Below are positions 1 through 7,646 of a stretch of 9,514 nucleotides of DNA, in pieces (position 1 is the first letter of the stretch; each line of letters begins with the position of its first letter). A program made the translations under genes and the position numbers. Under the pieces are notes generated by a model. That model did no database searches. It was not told the DNA's origin and worked only from the letters and a program-made list of their open reading frames with translations. Location: positions 4,492 through 14,005 of the forward strand of contig DNGG01000583.1 in the NCBI GenBank assembly GCA_003486675.1, given 5' to 3'. The DNA comes from Cyanobacteria bacterium UBA11372 (GTDB lineage Bacteria > Cyanobacteriota > Cyanobacteriia > Cyanobacteriales > Aerosakkonemataceae).

Positions 1-31
1 CTACAATACTTTGATCTGTAGCATTATCACT

Positions 32-79
32 AGGAGTTTAGACTAACTGCGCCTTAAAGCGCGATTAATCTAAACTCCT
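32..79. repeat. Long imperfect inverted repeat upstream of the hybrid kinase gene
   Basis: Arms AGGAGTTTAGA (32-42) and TCTAAACTCCT (69-79) are perfect 11-bp complements. The pairing continues inward, with mismatches, through TAA/TTA to GCGC (49-52) and GCGC (59-62) around a 6-nt CTTAAA loop. The whole 48 bp can therefore fold into one long stem. No T-run follows on the plus strand, so it is not a textbook intrinsic terminator. It could end an upstream gene outside the window, act as a structured 5' leader of the kinase mRNA, or be a dispersed palindromic repeat. The structure is read directly; the function is unknown. Confidence 0.7.
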
Positions 80-140
80 GTTGGTAAATCTGCTCTGAAA
101 ATGGGAACCATAATACTGAACCAACAAAGGGCAGGCAAAT

Positions 141-146
141 GGAGGG
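141..146 (+). promoter_or_regulatory. Shine-Dalgarno site for the hybrid kinase
   Basis: GGAGGG lies 6 nt before the ATG at 153 and 9 nt before a second in-frame ATG at 156. It is the clearest ribosome binding site in the window and supports initiation here. The spacing slightly favours the second ATG, so the mature start may be one codon later than annotated. Confidence 0.7.
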
Positions 147-152
147 TTTCCG

Positions 153-3100
153 ATGATGCAACTCCCAGGCTACAAAATTCTGGAACAAATCTATCAAGGC
201 AGTCGCACTTTAGTTTATCGAGGCTGGCGAGAAGCTGACCAACAACCTGTAGTCATCAAGTTTTTGCGTTCTGAGTATCCCAGTTTCAGCGAATTGGTAC
301 AGTTTCGCAATCAATACACCATTGCCAAAAATCTCAACTCACCACTGATCGTTCAAACCTACAGCCTAGAAACCTACCGGAATGGCTATGCCTTGGTGAT
401 GGAAGACTTTGGGGGGATTTCCCTCAAAGAATGGAGACGGCAAGAGGAAACAGCGCTATCTCTGAGTGAATTTTTACCAGTGGCGATCGCTCTATGCGAT
501 ACCTTGGATATTCTCTATCGTCAGCGCGTCATCCACAAAGATATCAAACCAGCCAATATTCTAATTAATCCTGAAACAAAACAAGTTAAATTAATCGACT
601 TTAGCATCGCCTCACTGTTACCCAAAGAAACCGAAGAAGTCAAACATCCGAACGTATTGGAAGGAACGCTAGCCTATTTAGCCCCAGAACAAACTGGACG
701 GATGAACCGAGGAATTGACTATCGCACAGATTTTTATGCCTTGGGTGTAACGCTGTTTGAACTGTTGACAGGACAATTGCCGTTTCAATCAGCAGATCCC
801 TTAGAAATCGTGCATTGTCATATTGCCAAACCCGCGCCTTCAGCGTGCGAAATTAAACCAGAGATTCCAGTGGCGATCGCAAAAATTATAGCGAAATTGA
901 TGGCGAAGAATGCCGAAGAGCGCTATCAGAGTGCATTGGGGTTAAAACATGACTTAGAGAAATGCTTGGATCGGTGGAAAGAAACGGGAGAAATCAAGCC
1001 GTTTGAATTGGGAGAACGGGATATTTGCGATCGCTTCATCATCCCCGAAAAACTCTACGGACGCGAAGCCGAAGTTCAGCAGCTACTAGAGGCATTTGAA
1101 CGCATTGCTGGCAACACTCACGATCATCCAAAATCTAAAATCCAAAATCCAAAATCAGAATTGATGCTGGTGGCGGGATTTTCCGGCATTGGCAAAACGG
1201 CTGTAGTCAACGAAGTTCACAAACCGATTGTGCGGCAAAGAGGCTATTTTATTAAAGGTAAGTTCGATCAATTCAATCGCAACATTCCTTTCTCGGCTTT
1301 TGTGCAAGCCTTCCGCGATTTGATGGGGCAATTGCTGAGCGAAAGCGATGCTCAGTTACAGGTTTGGAAATCGCAAATTTTGAATGTTTTGGGTGAGAAT
1401 GGGCAAATTATTATTGAAGTCATTCCCGAACTAGAACGAATTATCGGGCAGCAACCTCCCGCACCCGAACTATCGGGAACTGCGGCGCAGAATCGGTTTA
1501 ATTTGTTGTTCCAAAAATTCATTCAAGTCTTCACCACACCGGAACATCCTTTAGTGATGTTTTTGGACGATTTGCAATGGGCAGATTCGGCATCCCTCAA
1601 TCTGATGCAACTGCTGATGGGAGAGTCGGAAAGGGGTTATCTGTTGTTAATTGGGGCGTATCGGGACAATGAAGTATTGGCGGCGCATCCGTTAATGTTG
1701 ACGCTGGATGCAGCGATTAAAGCTGGGGCAAAGGTGAATACCATTACCTTGCAACCTTTGAGCCAAGCTAGTTTAAATAACATGGTTGCTGATACGCTTC
1801 ATTGCAGTGAAAGATTGGCGCAACCGTTAACTAATTTGGTGGCTCAAAAAACTCAGGGAAATCCATTTTTTGCGACGCAGTTTCTCAAGGCATTGCATCA
1901 AGATGAGTTGATTACTTTTGACTTAAAAGCGGGTCATTGGCAGTGCGATTTAGTGCGAGTGCGATCGGCAGCGCTGACCGATGATGTGGTTGAATTTATG
2001 GCAATGCAGTTGCAAAAATTGCCAAAAGCTACTCAAGAAATGCTCAAACTTGCGGCTTGCATTGGCAATCAGTTCGATCTGGCAACATTGGCGATCGTTT
2101 CCGAAAAATCGCCACTCGATACGGCAACCGATTTGTGGAAAGCTTTGCAAGAAGGTTTGATTCTGCCGGTTAGCGAAACCTACAAGTTTTTCCAAACGAA
2201 TGAATTAGTAGAGGAAAACAGAGATTGCAATCTTGCCGTACCCTACAAATTCTTGCACGATCGCGTCCAACAAGCAGCGTACTCCCTAATTCCCGAAACC
2301 AACAAACAAATTACCCACCTTAATATCGGACAGTTATTGTTGAGCAACGTTTCCAAATCGCAACGGGAAGAGCGGATTTTAGAGATAGTCAATCAACTGA
2401 ATTATGGAATTCAACTGATAACTGAGCCAGAAAACAAAGTAAAACTAGCGCAACTTAATTTAGCTGCCGGACAAAAAGCTAGGGCAGCTACTGCCTATGC
2501 CGCATCAGTCAAATATTTTGACACGGGATTGCAATTGCTAGCACCAGAAAGTTGGACAAGTGCTTATGAATTGACCCTTGCTTTGCACCTCGAAGCAATG
2601 GATGCTGAATGGCTGAATACTAATATAGAGCGTTCAGAAGCGCTTGCTGAAATCATCTTGAAACAGGCGATCTATCCCCTCGATACAGTCAAGGTCTATG
2701 AGACAAAGATTCACATTTATATCAACAGTTTACAAACGCCAAAAGCACTAGAAATCGGTATTCAGGCATTAGAACAGATGGGCTTACCGCTCTCTACTAT
2801 CCTCGATCTGACTCATGAATTGCCAGTCTTACCCTCATTAGAACAGGTAGATATTCTGCCAACAATGACCGATCCCCATCATTTAGCACAATTACGCTTA
2901 CTGATTGCTATTACCTCTCCTGTTATCACAGTCAAGCCTGAACTTATCTTTGCCGTTGTTTCTGCCCAAGTGCATTTATGTCTTCAGCACGGTCACTCTG
3001 GACTAGCAGCATTCTCTTATAGTTGGTATGGGATGTTGCTGTGTGCAAATCCGCAGAATATTGAAGTAGGTTATTTGGCCGGTCAAATTGGTAAAAAATT

Positions 3101-5576
3101 ATTAGAAACTTTCAATGAGACTGCGCTGAAATGCACAGTCTACAATATGTTATATCAATTCATTAATCCCTGGAAAGCTTTGCTACGCGATTCATTATCG
3201 CCTTCGTTAGAAGGAATGCAGGCTGGATTTGAGGTTGGCGATTTGGTGTTTGCCAGCTATTGTGGTGCTAACTATTGCGTATATCAATACTTAACTGGGG
3301 AAAGGCTGGAAGAAGTAGAACGAGAAATGACCCGCCTGCTCGAATTGATGCAAAAACTAAAAAATGACTACTCTGCTGCTTCTATAGGCATCTGGAAGCA
3401 ACTGAATTTGAATTTGCAAGGAAGGGCGATCGATCTCTATCAACTTACGGGAGATAGTTTTGATGAACGGACAGTTATGCCGCAACTGCAAGCTGCAAAC
3501 AATGGTTGGGCACTGTTTAGCATTTATCTAGCAAAGGGGATCTTACTCTACACCTTGAACGATTATGAGGGAGCCGTTACTAATATTATTCTGGCTACTC
3601 GATATGCCTCCTCTGTGGGTGCTTGGGTTCCAATTGCAAATAATAACCTTTACCATTCTCTGGCTTTACTGGCTCACTATTCACAGGTTGATTCTAACCA
3701 GCAAGTAGAATATTTAGTGCAGGTTGAAACGAACCAAGTCCGGCTCCTCCAGTGGGCATTTCATGCACCCTGTAATTTTCAGCATAAATACGATCTCGTA
3801 GAGGCTGAACGAAATCGCGTGCTGGGCGAGAAGATTGATGCGATCGCTTTCTACGAGAGAGCCATTACCGGAGCAAAAGCCAATGAATACATCCAAGAAG
3901 AAGCGATCGCTAACGAACTCGCGGCTAAATTCTACCTCGATTGGGGCAAAGAAAAAGTTGCCGCAGGTTATATGCAAGAAGCATATTATTGTTATGCCCA
4001 TTGGGGAGCCAAAGCTAAAACTGATGACTTAGAAAAACGCTATCCTCAACTGCTTATCCCTATCTTGCAAGCGAAACAATATCGATCTCAACTCAGCGAA
4101 ACTCGCGTTTCAATCGTCGATAATTCCTCAATTTTAGATCGAACGCTCCACATAACCCGTAGCAGTAGCAGTGTTTCTGAATCCCTCGATTTTGCCACTA
4201 TTATCAAAGCTTCACAAGCGCTTTCCAGTGAAATTCAACTGGAGCAATTGATTTGTAACTTAATGCAAGTTGTGATGGAAAATGCTGGGGCAAAAAAAGC
4301 TGCATTGTTGATAAATAAAAACGATAGATTAGCGATTGAAGCGGTAGCAATCATGCAACAAAATGTCACCGCTCTATCCGTACCTTTGGAAAGTAGCGAA
4401 GCCATTCCCACCACAGTGGTTAACTACGTCAAACGCACTTTAAAAACTGTCGTGTTGGATGATGCCACTACACAAAACGATTTTATTGCTGATACCTACT
4501 TGATGCAGCAACAACCGAAAAGCGTGTTGTGTACGCCGATTTTAAATCAAGGGAAATTAATCGGGTTGCTGTATTTGGAAAATCAATTAACGATTGGAGC
4601 ATTTACGCGCGATCGCATCGAAATCGTCCAGCTATTATGCGCCCAAGCTGCCATCTCTCTAGAAAATGCCCGCCTGTACCAACAATCTCAAGATTATGCC
4701 CAAGAATTAGAGCGATCGCTGCAAGAACTCCACCAAGCCCAACTGCAAATCGTGCAAAATGAAAAAATGGCAACTCTGGGCAATTTAGTTGCCGGAGTTG
4801 CCCACGAAATTAATAATCCGGTGGGATTTCTCAAAGGTAGCATCAACAATGCCGAGGAGTATATTCAAGACATATTTTCCTATATAGAATGCTACCAACA
4901 ACATCATCCCAACCCAGCAGATGCTGTGATCGACCGTGCCGAAGAAATTGACCTAGAATTTCTCATCGAGGACTTACCAAAGCTGGTAGATTCGATGAAA
5001 GTAGCCTCGGAACGGATTAAAGATATCAGCACTAGCCTCCGCACCTTTTCTAGGGCTGATACTGCCGAAAAAGTAGCTTGCAATATTCATGAAGGGATTG
5101 ACAGTACGCTGTTGATTTTGAAGTATCGCCTCAAAGCTAACGATAAACGTCCGGCGATTCAAGTCATTACAGATTACGGAAATTTACCGCCGGTTTGGTG
5201 TTTTTTGGGACAGCTAAATCAAGTATTTATGAATATCCTCGCTAATGCAATTGATGCTTTAGATGCAGCCAGCGTCAGGCGAACCTTTGCCGAGATGCAA
5301 GCTAATCCGCACCAAATTACGATCCGCACCGAAGTATCGGACGACCAAAAAACAGTAGTCATTCGGATAATTGATAATGGTTTAGGCATGTCAGAGGAGA
5401 TTCAGGCGCGGATATTCGATCGCTTATTTACCACCAAAGAAGTTGGCAAAGGAACGGGTTTGGGATTGGCGATCGCGCGTCAAATTGTGGCAGAAAAACA
5501 CAATGGTTCAATCGAGGTAAACTCAACGCTCGCTCAGGGTTCTGAATTTGCGATCGCAATTCCTGTAAAAAGTTAA
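153..5576 (+). CDS. Trifunctional Ser/Thr protein kinase / ATPase / GAF sensor histidine kinase
   Basis: A signalling protein of 1807 residues, of the cyanobacterial type that fuses a eukaryotic-like kinase to a two-component kinase. Domains in order: a Ser/Thr kinase (about 7-285) with ATP-anchoring K36, catalytic loop HKDIKPAN (128-135, D130), DFS at 149-151 in place of DFG, and APE at 177-179; a P-loop ATPase starting near residue 301 with Walker A GFSGIGKT (342-349) and Walker B ending LDDLQWAD (471-478); a long helical, TPR-like region (about 600-1330); a GAF domain (about 1343-1505); a short coiled coil; and a histidine kinase with H-box AHEINNP (H1551), N-box N1694/N1698, G1 DNGLG (1741-1745) and G2 GKGTGLGL (1765-1772). 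There is no receiver domain, signal peptide or clear membrane segment, so it is probably cytoplasmic and acts through a separate response regulator that is not in this window. The stimulus is unknown; GAF domains often bind small ligands or bilins, but no chromophore cysteine is evident to me. It appears to be transcribed alone. Confidence 0.95.
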   Translation: MMQLPGYKILEQIYQGSRTLVYRGWREADQQPVVIKFLRSEYPSFSELVQFRNQYTIAKNLNSPLIVQTYSLETYRNGYALVMEDFGGISLKEWRRQEETALSLSEFLPVAIALCDTLDILYRQRVIHKDIKPANILINPETKQVKLIDFSIASLLPKETEEVKHPNVLEGTLAYLAPEQTGRMNRGIDYRTDFYALGVTLFELLTGQLPFQSADPLEIVHCHIAKPAPSACEIKPEIPVAIAKIIAKLMAKNAEERYQSALGLKHDLEKCLDRWKETGEIKPFELGERDICDRFIIPEKLYGREAEVQQLLEAFERIAGNTHDHPKSKIQNPKSELMLVAGFSGIGKTAVVNEVHKPIVRQRGYFIKGKFDQFNRNIPFSAFVQAFRDLMGQLLSESDAQLQVWKSQILNVLGENGQIIIEVIPELERIIGQQPPAPELSGTAAQNRFNLLFQKFIQVFTTPEHPLVMFLDDLQWADSASLNLMQLLMGESERGYLLLIGAYRDNEVLAAHPLMLTLDAAIKAGAKVNTITLQPLSQASLNNMVADTLHCSERLAQPLTNLVAQKTQGNPFFATQFLKALHQDELITFDLKAGHWQCDLVRVRSAALTDDVVEFMAMQLQKLPKATQEMLKLAACIGNQFDLATLAIVSEKSPLDTATDLWKALQEGLILPVSETYKFFQTNELVEENRDCNLAVPYKFLHDRVQQAAYSLIPETNKQITHLNIGQLLLSNVSKSQREERILEIVNQLNYGIQLITEPENKVKLAQLNLAAGQKARAATAYAASVKYFDTGLQLLAPESWTSAYELTLALHLEAMDAEWLNTNIERSEALAEIILKQAIYPLDTVKVYETKIHIYINSLQTPKALEIGIQALEQMGLPLSTILDLTHELPVLPSLEQVDILPTMTDPHHLAQLRLLIAITSPVITVKPELIFAVVSAQVHLCLQHGHSGLAAFSYSWYGMLLCANPQNIEVGYLAGQIGKKLLETFNETALKCTVYNMLYQFINPWKALLRDSLSPSLEGMQAGFEVGDLVFASYCGANYCVYQYLTGERLEEVEREMTRLLELMQKLKNDYSAASIGIWKQLNLNLQGRAIDLYQLTGDSFDERTVMPQLQAANNGWALFSIYLAKGILLYTLNDYEGAVTNIILATRYASSVGAWVPIANNNLYHSLALLAHYSQVDSNQQVEYLVQVETNQVRLLQWAFHAPCNFQHKYDLVEAERNRVLGEKIDAIAFYERAITGAKANEYIQEEAIANELAAKFYLDWGKEKVAAGYMQEAYYCYAHWGAKAKTDDLEKRYPQLLIPILQAKQYRSQLSETRVSIVDNSSILDRTLHITRSSSSVSESLDFATIIKASQALSSEIQLEQLICNLMQVVMENAGAKKAALLINKNDRLAIEAVAIMQQNVTALSVPLESSEAIPTTVVNYVKRTLKTVVLDDATTQNDFIADTYLMQQQPKSVLCTPILNQGKLIGLLYLENQLTIGAFTRDRIEIVQLLCAQAAISLENARLYQQSQDYAQELERSLQELHQAQLQIVQNEKMATLGNLVAGVAHEINNPVGFLKGSINNAEEYIQDIFSYIECYQQHHPNPADAVIDRAEEIDLEFLIEDLPKLVDSMKVASERIKDISTSLRTFSRADTAEKVACNIHEGIDSTLLILKYRLKANDKRPAIQVITDYGNLPPVWCFLGQLNQVFMNILANAIDALDAASVRRTFAEMQANPHQITIRTEVSDDQKTVVIRIIDNGLGMSEEIQARIFDRLFTTKEVGKGTGLGLAIARQIVAEKHNGSIEVNSTLAQGSEFAIAIPVKS
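1128..1155 (+). repeat. Four tandem heptamers (CCAAAAT type) inside the kinase gene
   Basis: Units CCAAAAT (1128-1134), CTAAAAT (1135-1141), CCAAAAT (1142-1148) and CCAAAAT (1149-1155) run head to tail. They are translated as the low-complexity peptide PKSKIQNPKS (residues 326-335), in the linker between the Ser/Thr kinase and the P-loop ATPase, just before the Walker A strand. Short heptanucleotide tandem repeats of this kind are known from cyanobacterial intergenic DNA; here one is read in frame. It probably varies in length between strains. Because a unit is 7 bp, only changes of three units keep the frame. Confidence 0.85.
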
Positions 5577-5614
5577 ATTACTATCTAACTCAAGTTGCTA
5601 TTTATCTCTCAAAG

Positions 5615-5788
5615 AGCGGCTACAACCTGCTGTTTGTCTACGGTGTGAGCGGACTGCTGGCAGGCTTAGCCGGAATTATGAGCGCCAGCCGACTCTACAG
5701 CGCCACGGGGATGCTAGGCAGCGGGTACGAACTCGATGCGATCGCCCCAGTCACGAGCGATCGCCGCCGCCGCCGCTCAAACCGTTAA
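5615..5788 (+). pseudogene. C-terminal-region fragment of a ribose-type ABC transporter permease (RbsC-like)
   Basis: Just after the kinase stop codon, an open frame without a usable start reads SGYNLLFVYGVSGLLAGLAG, then SASRLYSATG, then GSGYELDAIA, and stops at 5786-5788. From about 5621 to 5746 this matches the conserved stretch of the sugar permease family (BPD_transp_2, RbsC), where a membrane helix like GLLAGLAG is followed by GYELDAIA. In intact proteins that motif continues into a VVLGGTSL-type segment and further helices. Here it breaks off after DAIA into an arginine run encoded by repeated CGC triplets. The family assignment comes from remembered motif similarity. Both the front two thirds and the tail are missing, so no functional permease can be made. 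The likely origin is a decayed transporter gene or a deletion junction. Confidence 0.68.
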
Positions 5789-5810
5789 TCCCATTTTCAA
5801 TCGATCGACT

Positions 5811-5845
5811 ACCCGCCCTTCCACATGAGTACGGGCGGGTTTTTT
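5811..5845 (+). terminator. Intrinsic terminator between the kinase/pseudogene and ho1
   Basis: ACCCGCCC (5811-5818) pairs perfectly with GGGCGGGT (5833-5840) across a 14-nt loop, followed by a run of Ts ending at 5845. A GC-rich 8-bp stem plus a U-tract is a canonical rho-independent terminator. It ends transcription coming from the kinase gene, and may originally have belonged to the decayed permease gene just upstream. It isolates ho1 as its own transcription unit. Confidence 0.85.
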
Positions 5846-5911
5846 ATCTCAGTGTCTGTAAAAAATCTTAATGAAATTTCTCATCAATTCAGTCTAATGT
5901 AACGATTTAGG

Positions 5912-5924
5912 GGTTTTATAAACC
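5912..5924 (+). promoter_or_regulatory. Possible ho1 promoter element / small palindrome
   Basis: GGTTTTATAAACC is an imperfect palindrome (GGTTT/AAACC around TAT) containing a TATAAA that could serve as a -10 hexamer, about 50 nt before the ho1 start. No convincing -35 box is present at the right spacing, so it may instead be an operator or chance. The surrounding 130 bp after the terminator hold no other recognisable signal. Confidence 0.25.
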
Positions 5925-5974
5925 TTAAGCGCATAAACAGACTCCTCACTAAACTTTAGGGACTGTAATTTAGC

Positions 5975-6706
5975 ATGAGTACTAATTTAGCCACCAAATT
6001 ACGCGAAGGCACCAAAAAAGCCCATACAGCAGCAGAAAACGTCGGGTTTGTCAAGTGTTTTTTAAGAGGTGTTGTCGAAAAAAACTCATACCGGAAACTG
6101 GTAGCCAACCTCTACTTCGTGTATTCCGCGATTGAAGAAGAGATGGAACGGCACAAAAACCATCCGATTCTGTCCCATATTTACTTCAAAGAACTGAACC
6201 GTAAAAAGAGCTTAGAGCAAGATCTGAGCTACTACTACGGCTCAAACTGGCGCGAACAAGTGGCTCCCTCCCCAGCTGCCGAAGCTTACGTACAGCGAAT
6301 TCAGGAAGTGTCCGCCACCGAACCGGAACTGTTGATTGCCCAATCTTACACCCGTTACCTGGGTGACTTATCCGGCGGTCAAATCCTCAAAGGCATTGCT
6401 CAACGGGGGATGAACCTGAATGGGCAAGGCACCGCGTTCTACGAATTCCAAGATATTTCCGACGAAAAGGCGTTTAAGAACAAATATCGGCAAGCGCTCA
6501 ACGATCTGCCAATTGATGAGGAGAAGGCAAATCGCATCGTCGATGAAGCCAATGCGGCGTTTGGCATGAACATGAAGATGTTCAAAGAACTCGAAGGCAA
6601 TCTGATCAAGGCTATTGGTTTGCTGCTGTACAACACCCTGACTCGCAAACGCAGCCAGGGCAGCACCGAACCCGATACCGAGGCTGGATTGGCAACGGCT
6701 GAGTAA
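5975..6706 (+). CDS. ho1: Heme oxygenase (biliverdin-producing), HO-1 type
   Basis: Heme oxygenase opens the heme ring to biliverdin IX-alpha, releasing CO and iron. In cyanobacteria electrons come from ferredoxin, and biliverdin feeds phycocyanobilin synthesis for phycobilisomes and phytochromes. The 243 residues match the usual length of soluble cyanobacterial HO-1. Diagnostic features are the heme-ligand histidine H17 in EGTKKAH near the N-terminus, the following AENVGFVK, and the family signature GDLSGG (130-135) with the distal-helix glycines and Asp131, which organises the active-site water. There is no membrane tail, unlike animal enzymes; the last about 25 residues are polar and look disordered. 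The ATG at 5975 gives the standard N-terminus, with a modest AGGGA at 5958-5962, 12 nt upstream. It appears monocistronic, with a terminator before it and an inverted repeat after it. Confidence 0.97.
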   Translation: MSTNLATKLREGTKKAHTAAENVGFVKCFLRGVVEKNSYRKLVANLYFVYSAIEEEMERHKNHPILSHIYFKELNRKKSLEQDLSYYYGSNWREQVAPSPAAEAYVQRIQEVSATEPELLIAQSYTRYLGDLSGGQILKGIAQRGMNLNGQGTAFYEFQDISDEKAFKNKYRQALNDLPIDEEKANRIVDEANAAFGMNMKMFKELEGNLIKAIGLLLYNTLTRKRSQGSTEPDTEAGLATAE

Positions 6707-6764
6707 AGTCCCTGTCGGATCTAGTAGATTCGCGATCGCATAGATAACTAAAAATTGCACTTTT

Positions 6765-6825
6765 ACAATCCTGAAAGCTGGGTGAAACGGACAGCGTTTC
6801 TCTTTCATCAAGCTTTCAGGATTGT
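6765..6825. repeat. 15-bp perfect inverted repeat with nested hairpin downstream of ho1
   Basis: ACAATCCTGAAAGCT (6765-6779) and AGCTTTCAGGATTGT (6811-6825) are perfect reverse complements 31 nt apart. Inside the loop a second hairpin forms from GAAACG (6784-6789) and CGTTTC (6795-6800). It begins 58 nt after the ho1 stop codon and is likely to end that transcript or stabilise its 3' end. The bases after the stem (TTAGTTTC) are only weakly T-rich, so it is not a canonical terminator. A small palindromic mobile element is the alternative. Confidence 0.7.
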
Positions 6826-7646
6826 TAGTTTCTGTGGTATGAGAGGGCAAACTATAGCTAGAGGCTAGAGTGTAGGGGAAGAAGGGCGTCACCTCAAGGA
6901 TTTTAGGAATTAAGCACCCGAGGCTGACTCAACAAAAAGAATCGAGTACAATAGAGCCTTAAAGTTTTTGCTCTACACCTAAGTACAATCGTCGATTAGT
7001 CTTGATTTAGTGGTAATTACGCGCTTGTACTTTTAGGGAATCGGTGCTACTGTTGCGCTCGCCTCCGTAGGCATGGTTGAATTACTGAAAGTCTACTGAA
7101 GCTTTACCCCATCTTAAATAAACAATTAAATATTAATACGGTTAAACTTTTACCGCGATGAAAGTAAACTTAGATTATTACTAACAACACCTTTTGCCGC
7201 ACTTACGCAGAACTTCTACCAGCAGGGTTACCTCCCATCTATCAAACCATAGAAGTCGCTTATAAAGTGTATTTGCGTAACGGTAAGCTTCAAACTATCG
7301 AGAGATCGCAGCATCGTAATCTCACGCTTGTTTGACAGCATCTACCTATGTTTAAAGCTGACTGCGCGATCGCACCCTAGTTGCCAATTGCTTGAGGTAC
7401 GGCGACGTTTGTCTAGCGTTAAAAATTCAGCCAACTTATCAGGGTTTTTGTCAAAAATTACTCGGTTGCCGTTGAGATTCTTTTGGCTCTTGGTAACACA
7501 CAAGAGTGTTTCTAGTTTTAACACTCCAAAATTTTTACAGGTGCTTCTATAAGGAATTGATATCGTGCCTTGCTAAACCAGGTAAGGCTTTTGAACAGTT
7601 CCGACCAGCAACCCAGAAAACACAATTTTGTAAAAGTACAAGCATT
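6826..7646. other. Long intergenic region without a convincing gene
   Basis: About 0.8 kb between the ho1 hairpin and the repeat-protein gene. It is AT-richer than its neighbours in places and has one HIP1 site (near 7366). No tRNA, rRNA, strong promoter pair or recognisable protein was found. Open frames are short or lack start sites; the best is the degenerate stretch at 7174-7335. A 7-bp inverted repeat, TTACGCA (7203-7209) and TGCGTAA (7274-7280), is the only other structure noticed. The promoter of the downstream gene must lie here but cannot be placed. Confidence 0.6.
7174..7335 (+). pseudogene. Possible degenerate coding fragment, unidentified
   Basis: A frame open for 53 codons between TAG (7171-7173) and TGA (7333-7335) reads, among other parts, RTYAELLPAGLPPIYQTIEV and AYKVYLRNGKLQTIE. 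The residue mix is more protein-like than other frames in this spacer. It has no ATG, no ribosome binding site and no family that I recognise. It could be the eroded remainder of a gene or simply a chance open frame. Confidence 0.2.

Noticed and set aside
3714..4001. Minus-strand 95-residue frame inside the kinase gene
   Set aside because: It is antisense to a continuous conserved coding frame with no supporting signals.
6368..6892. 174-residue minus-strand open frame over the end of ho1
   Set aside because: It is antisense to the clearly conserved heme oxygenase and runs through the inverted repeat; no recognisable motif.
7037..7099. Short plus-strand frame reading TVALASVGMVELLKVY
   Set aside because: Only 20 codons, no start or binding site; a hydrophobic stretch this short is expected by chance.
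7342..7524. 60-residue minus-strand frame in the spacer
   Set aside because: It starts at a GTG with no spacing from a GGA, overlaps a HIP1 site and resembles no family I know.
7506..7646. N-terminal extension of the repeat protein from a GTG at 7506
   Set aside because: The 47 added residues lack the repeat pattern, there is no Shine-Dalgarno, and composition is irregular. ATG 7647 gives a cleaner start, though this is not proven.
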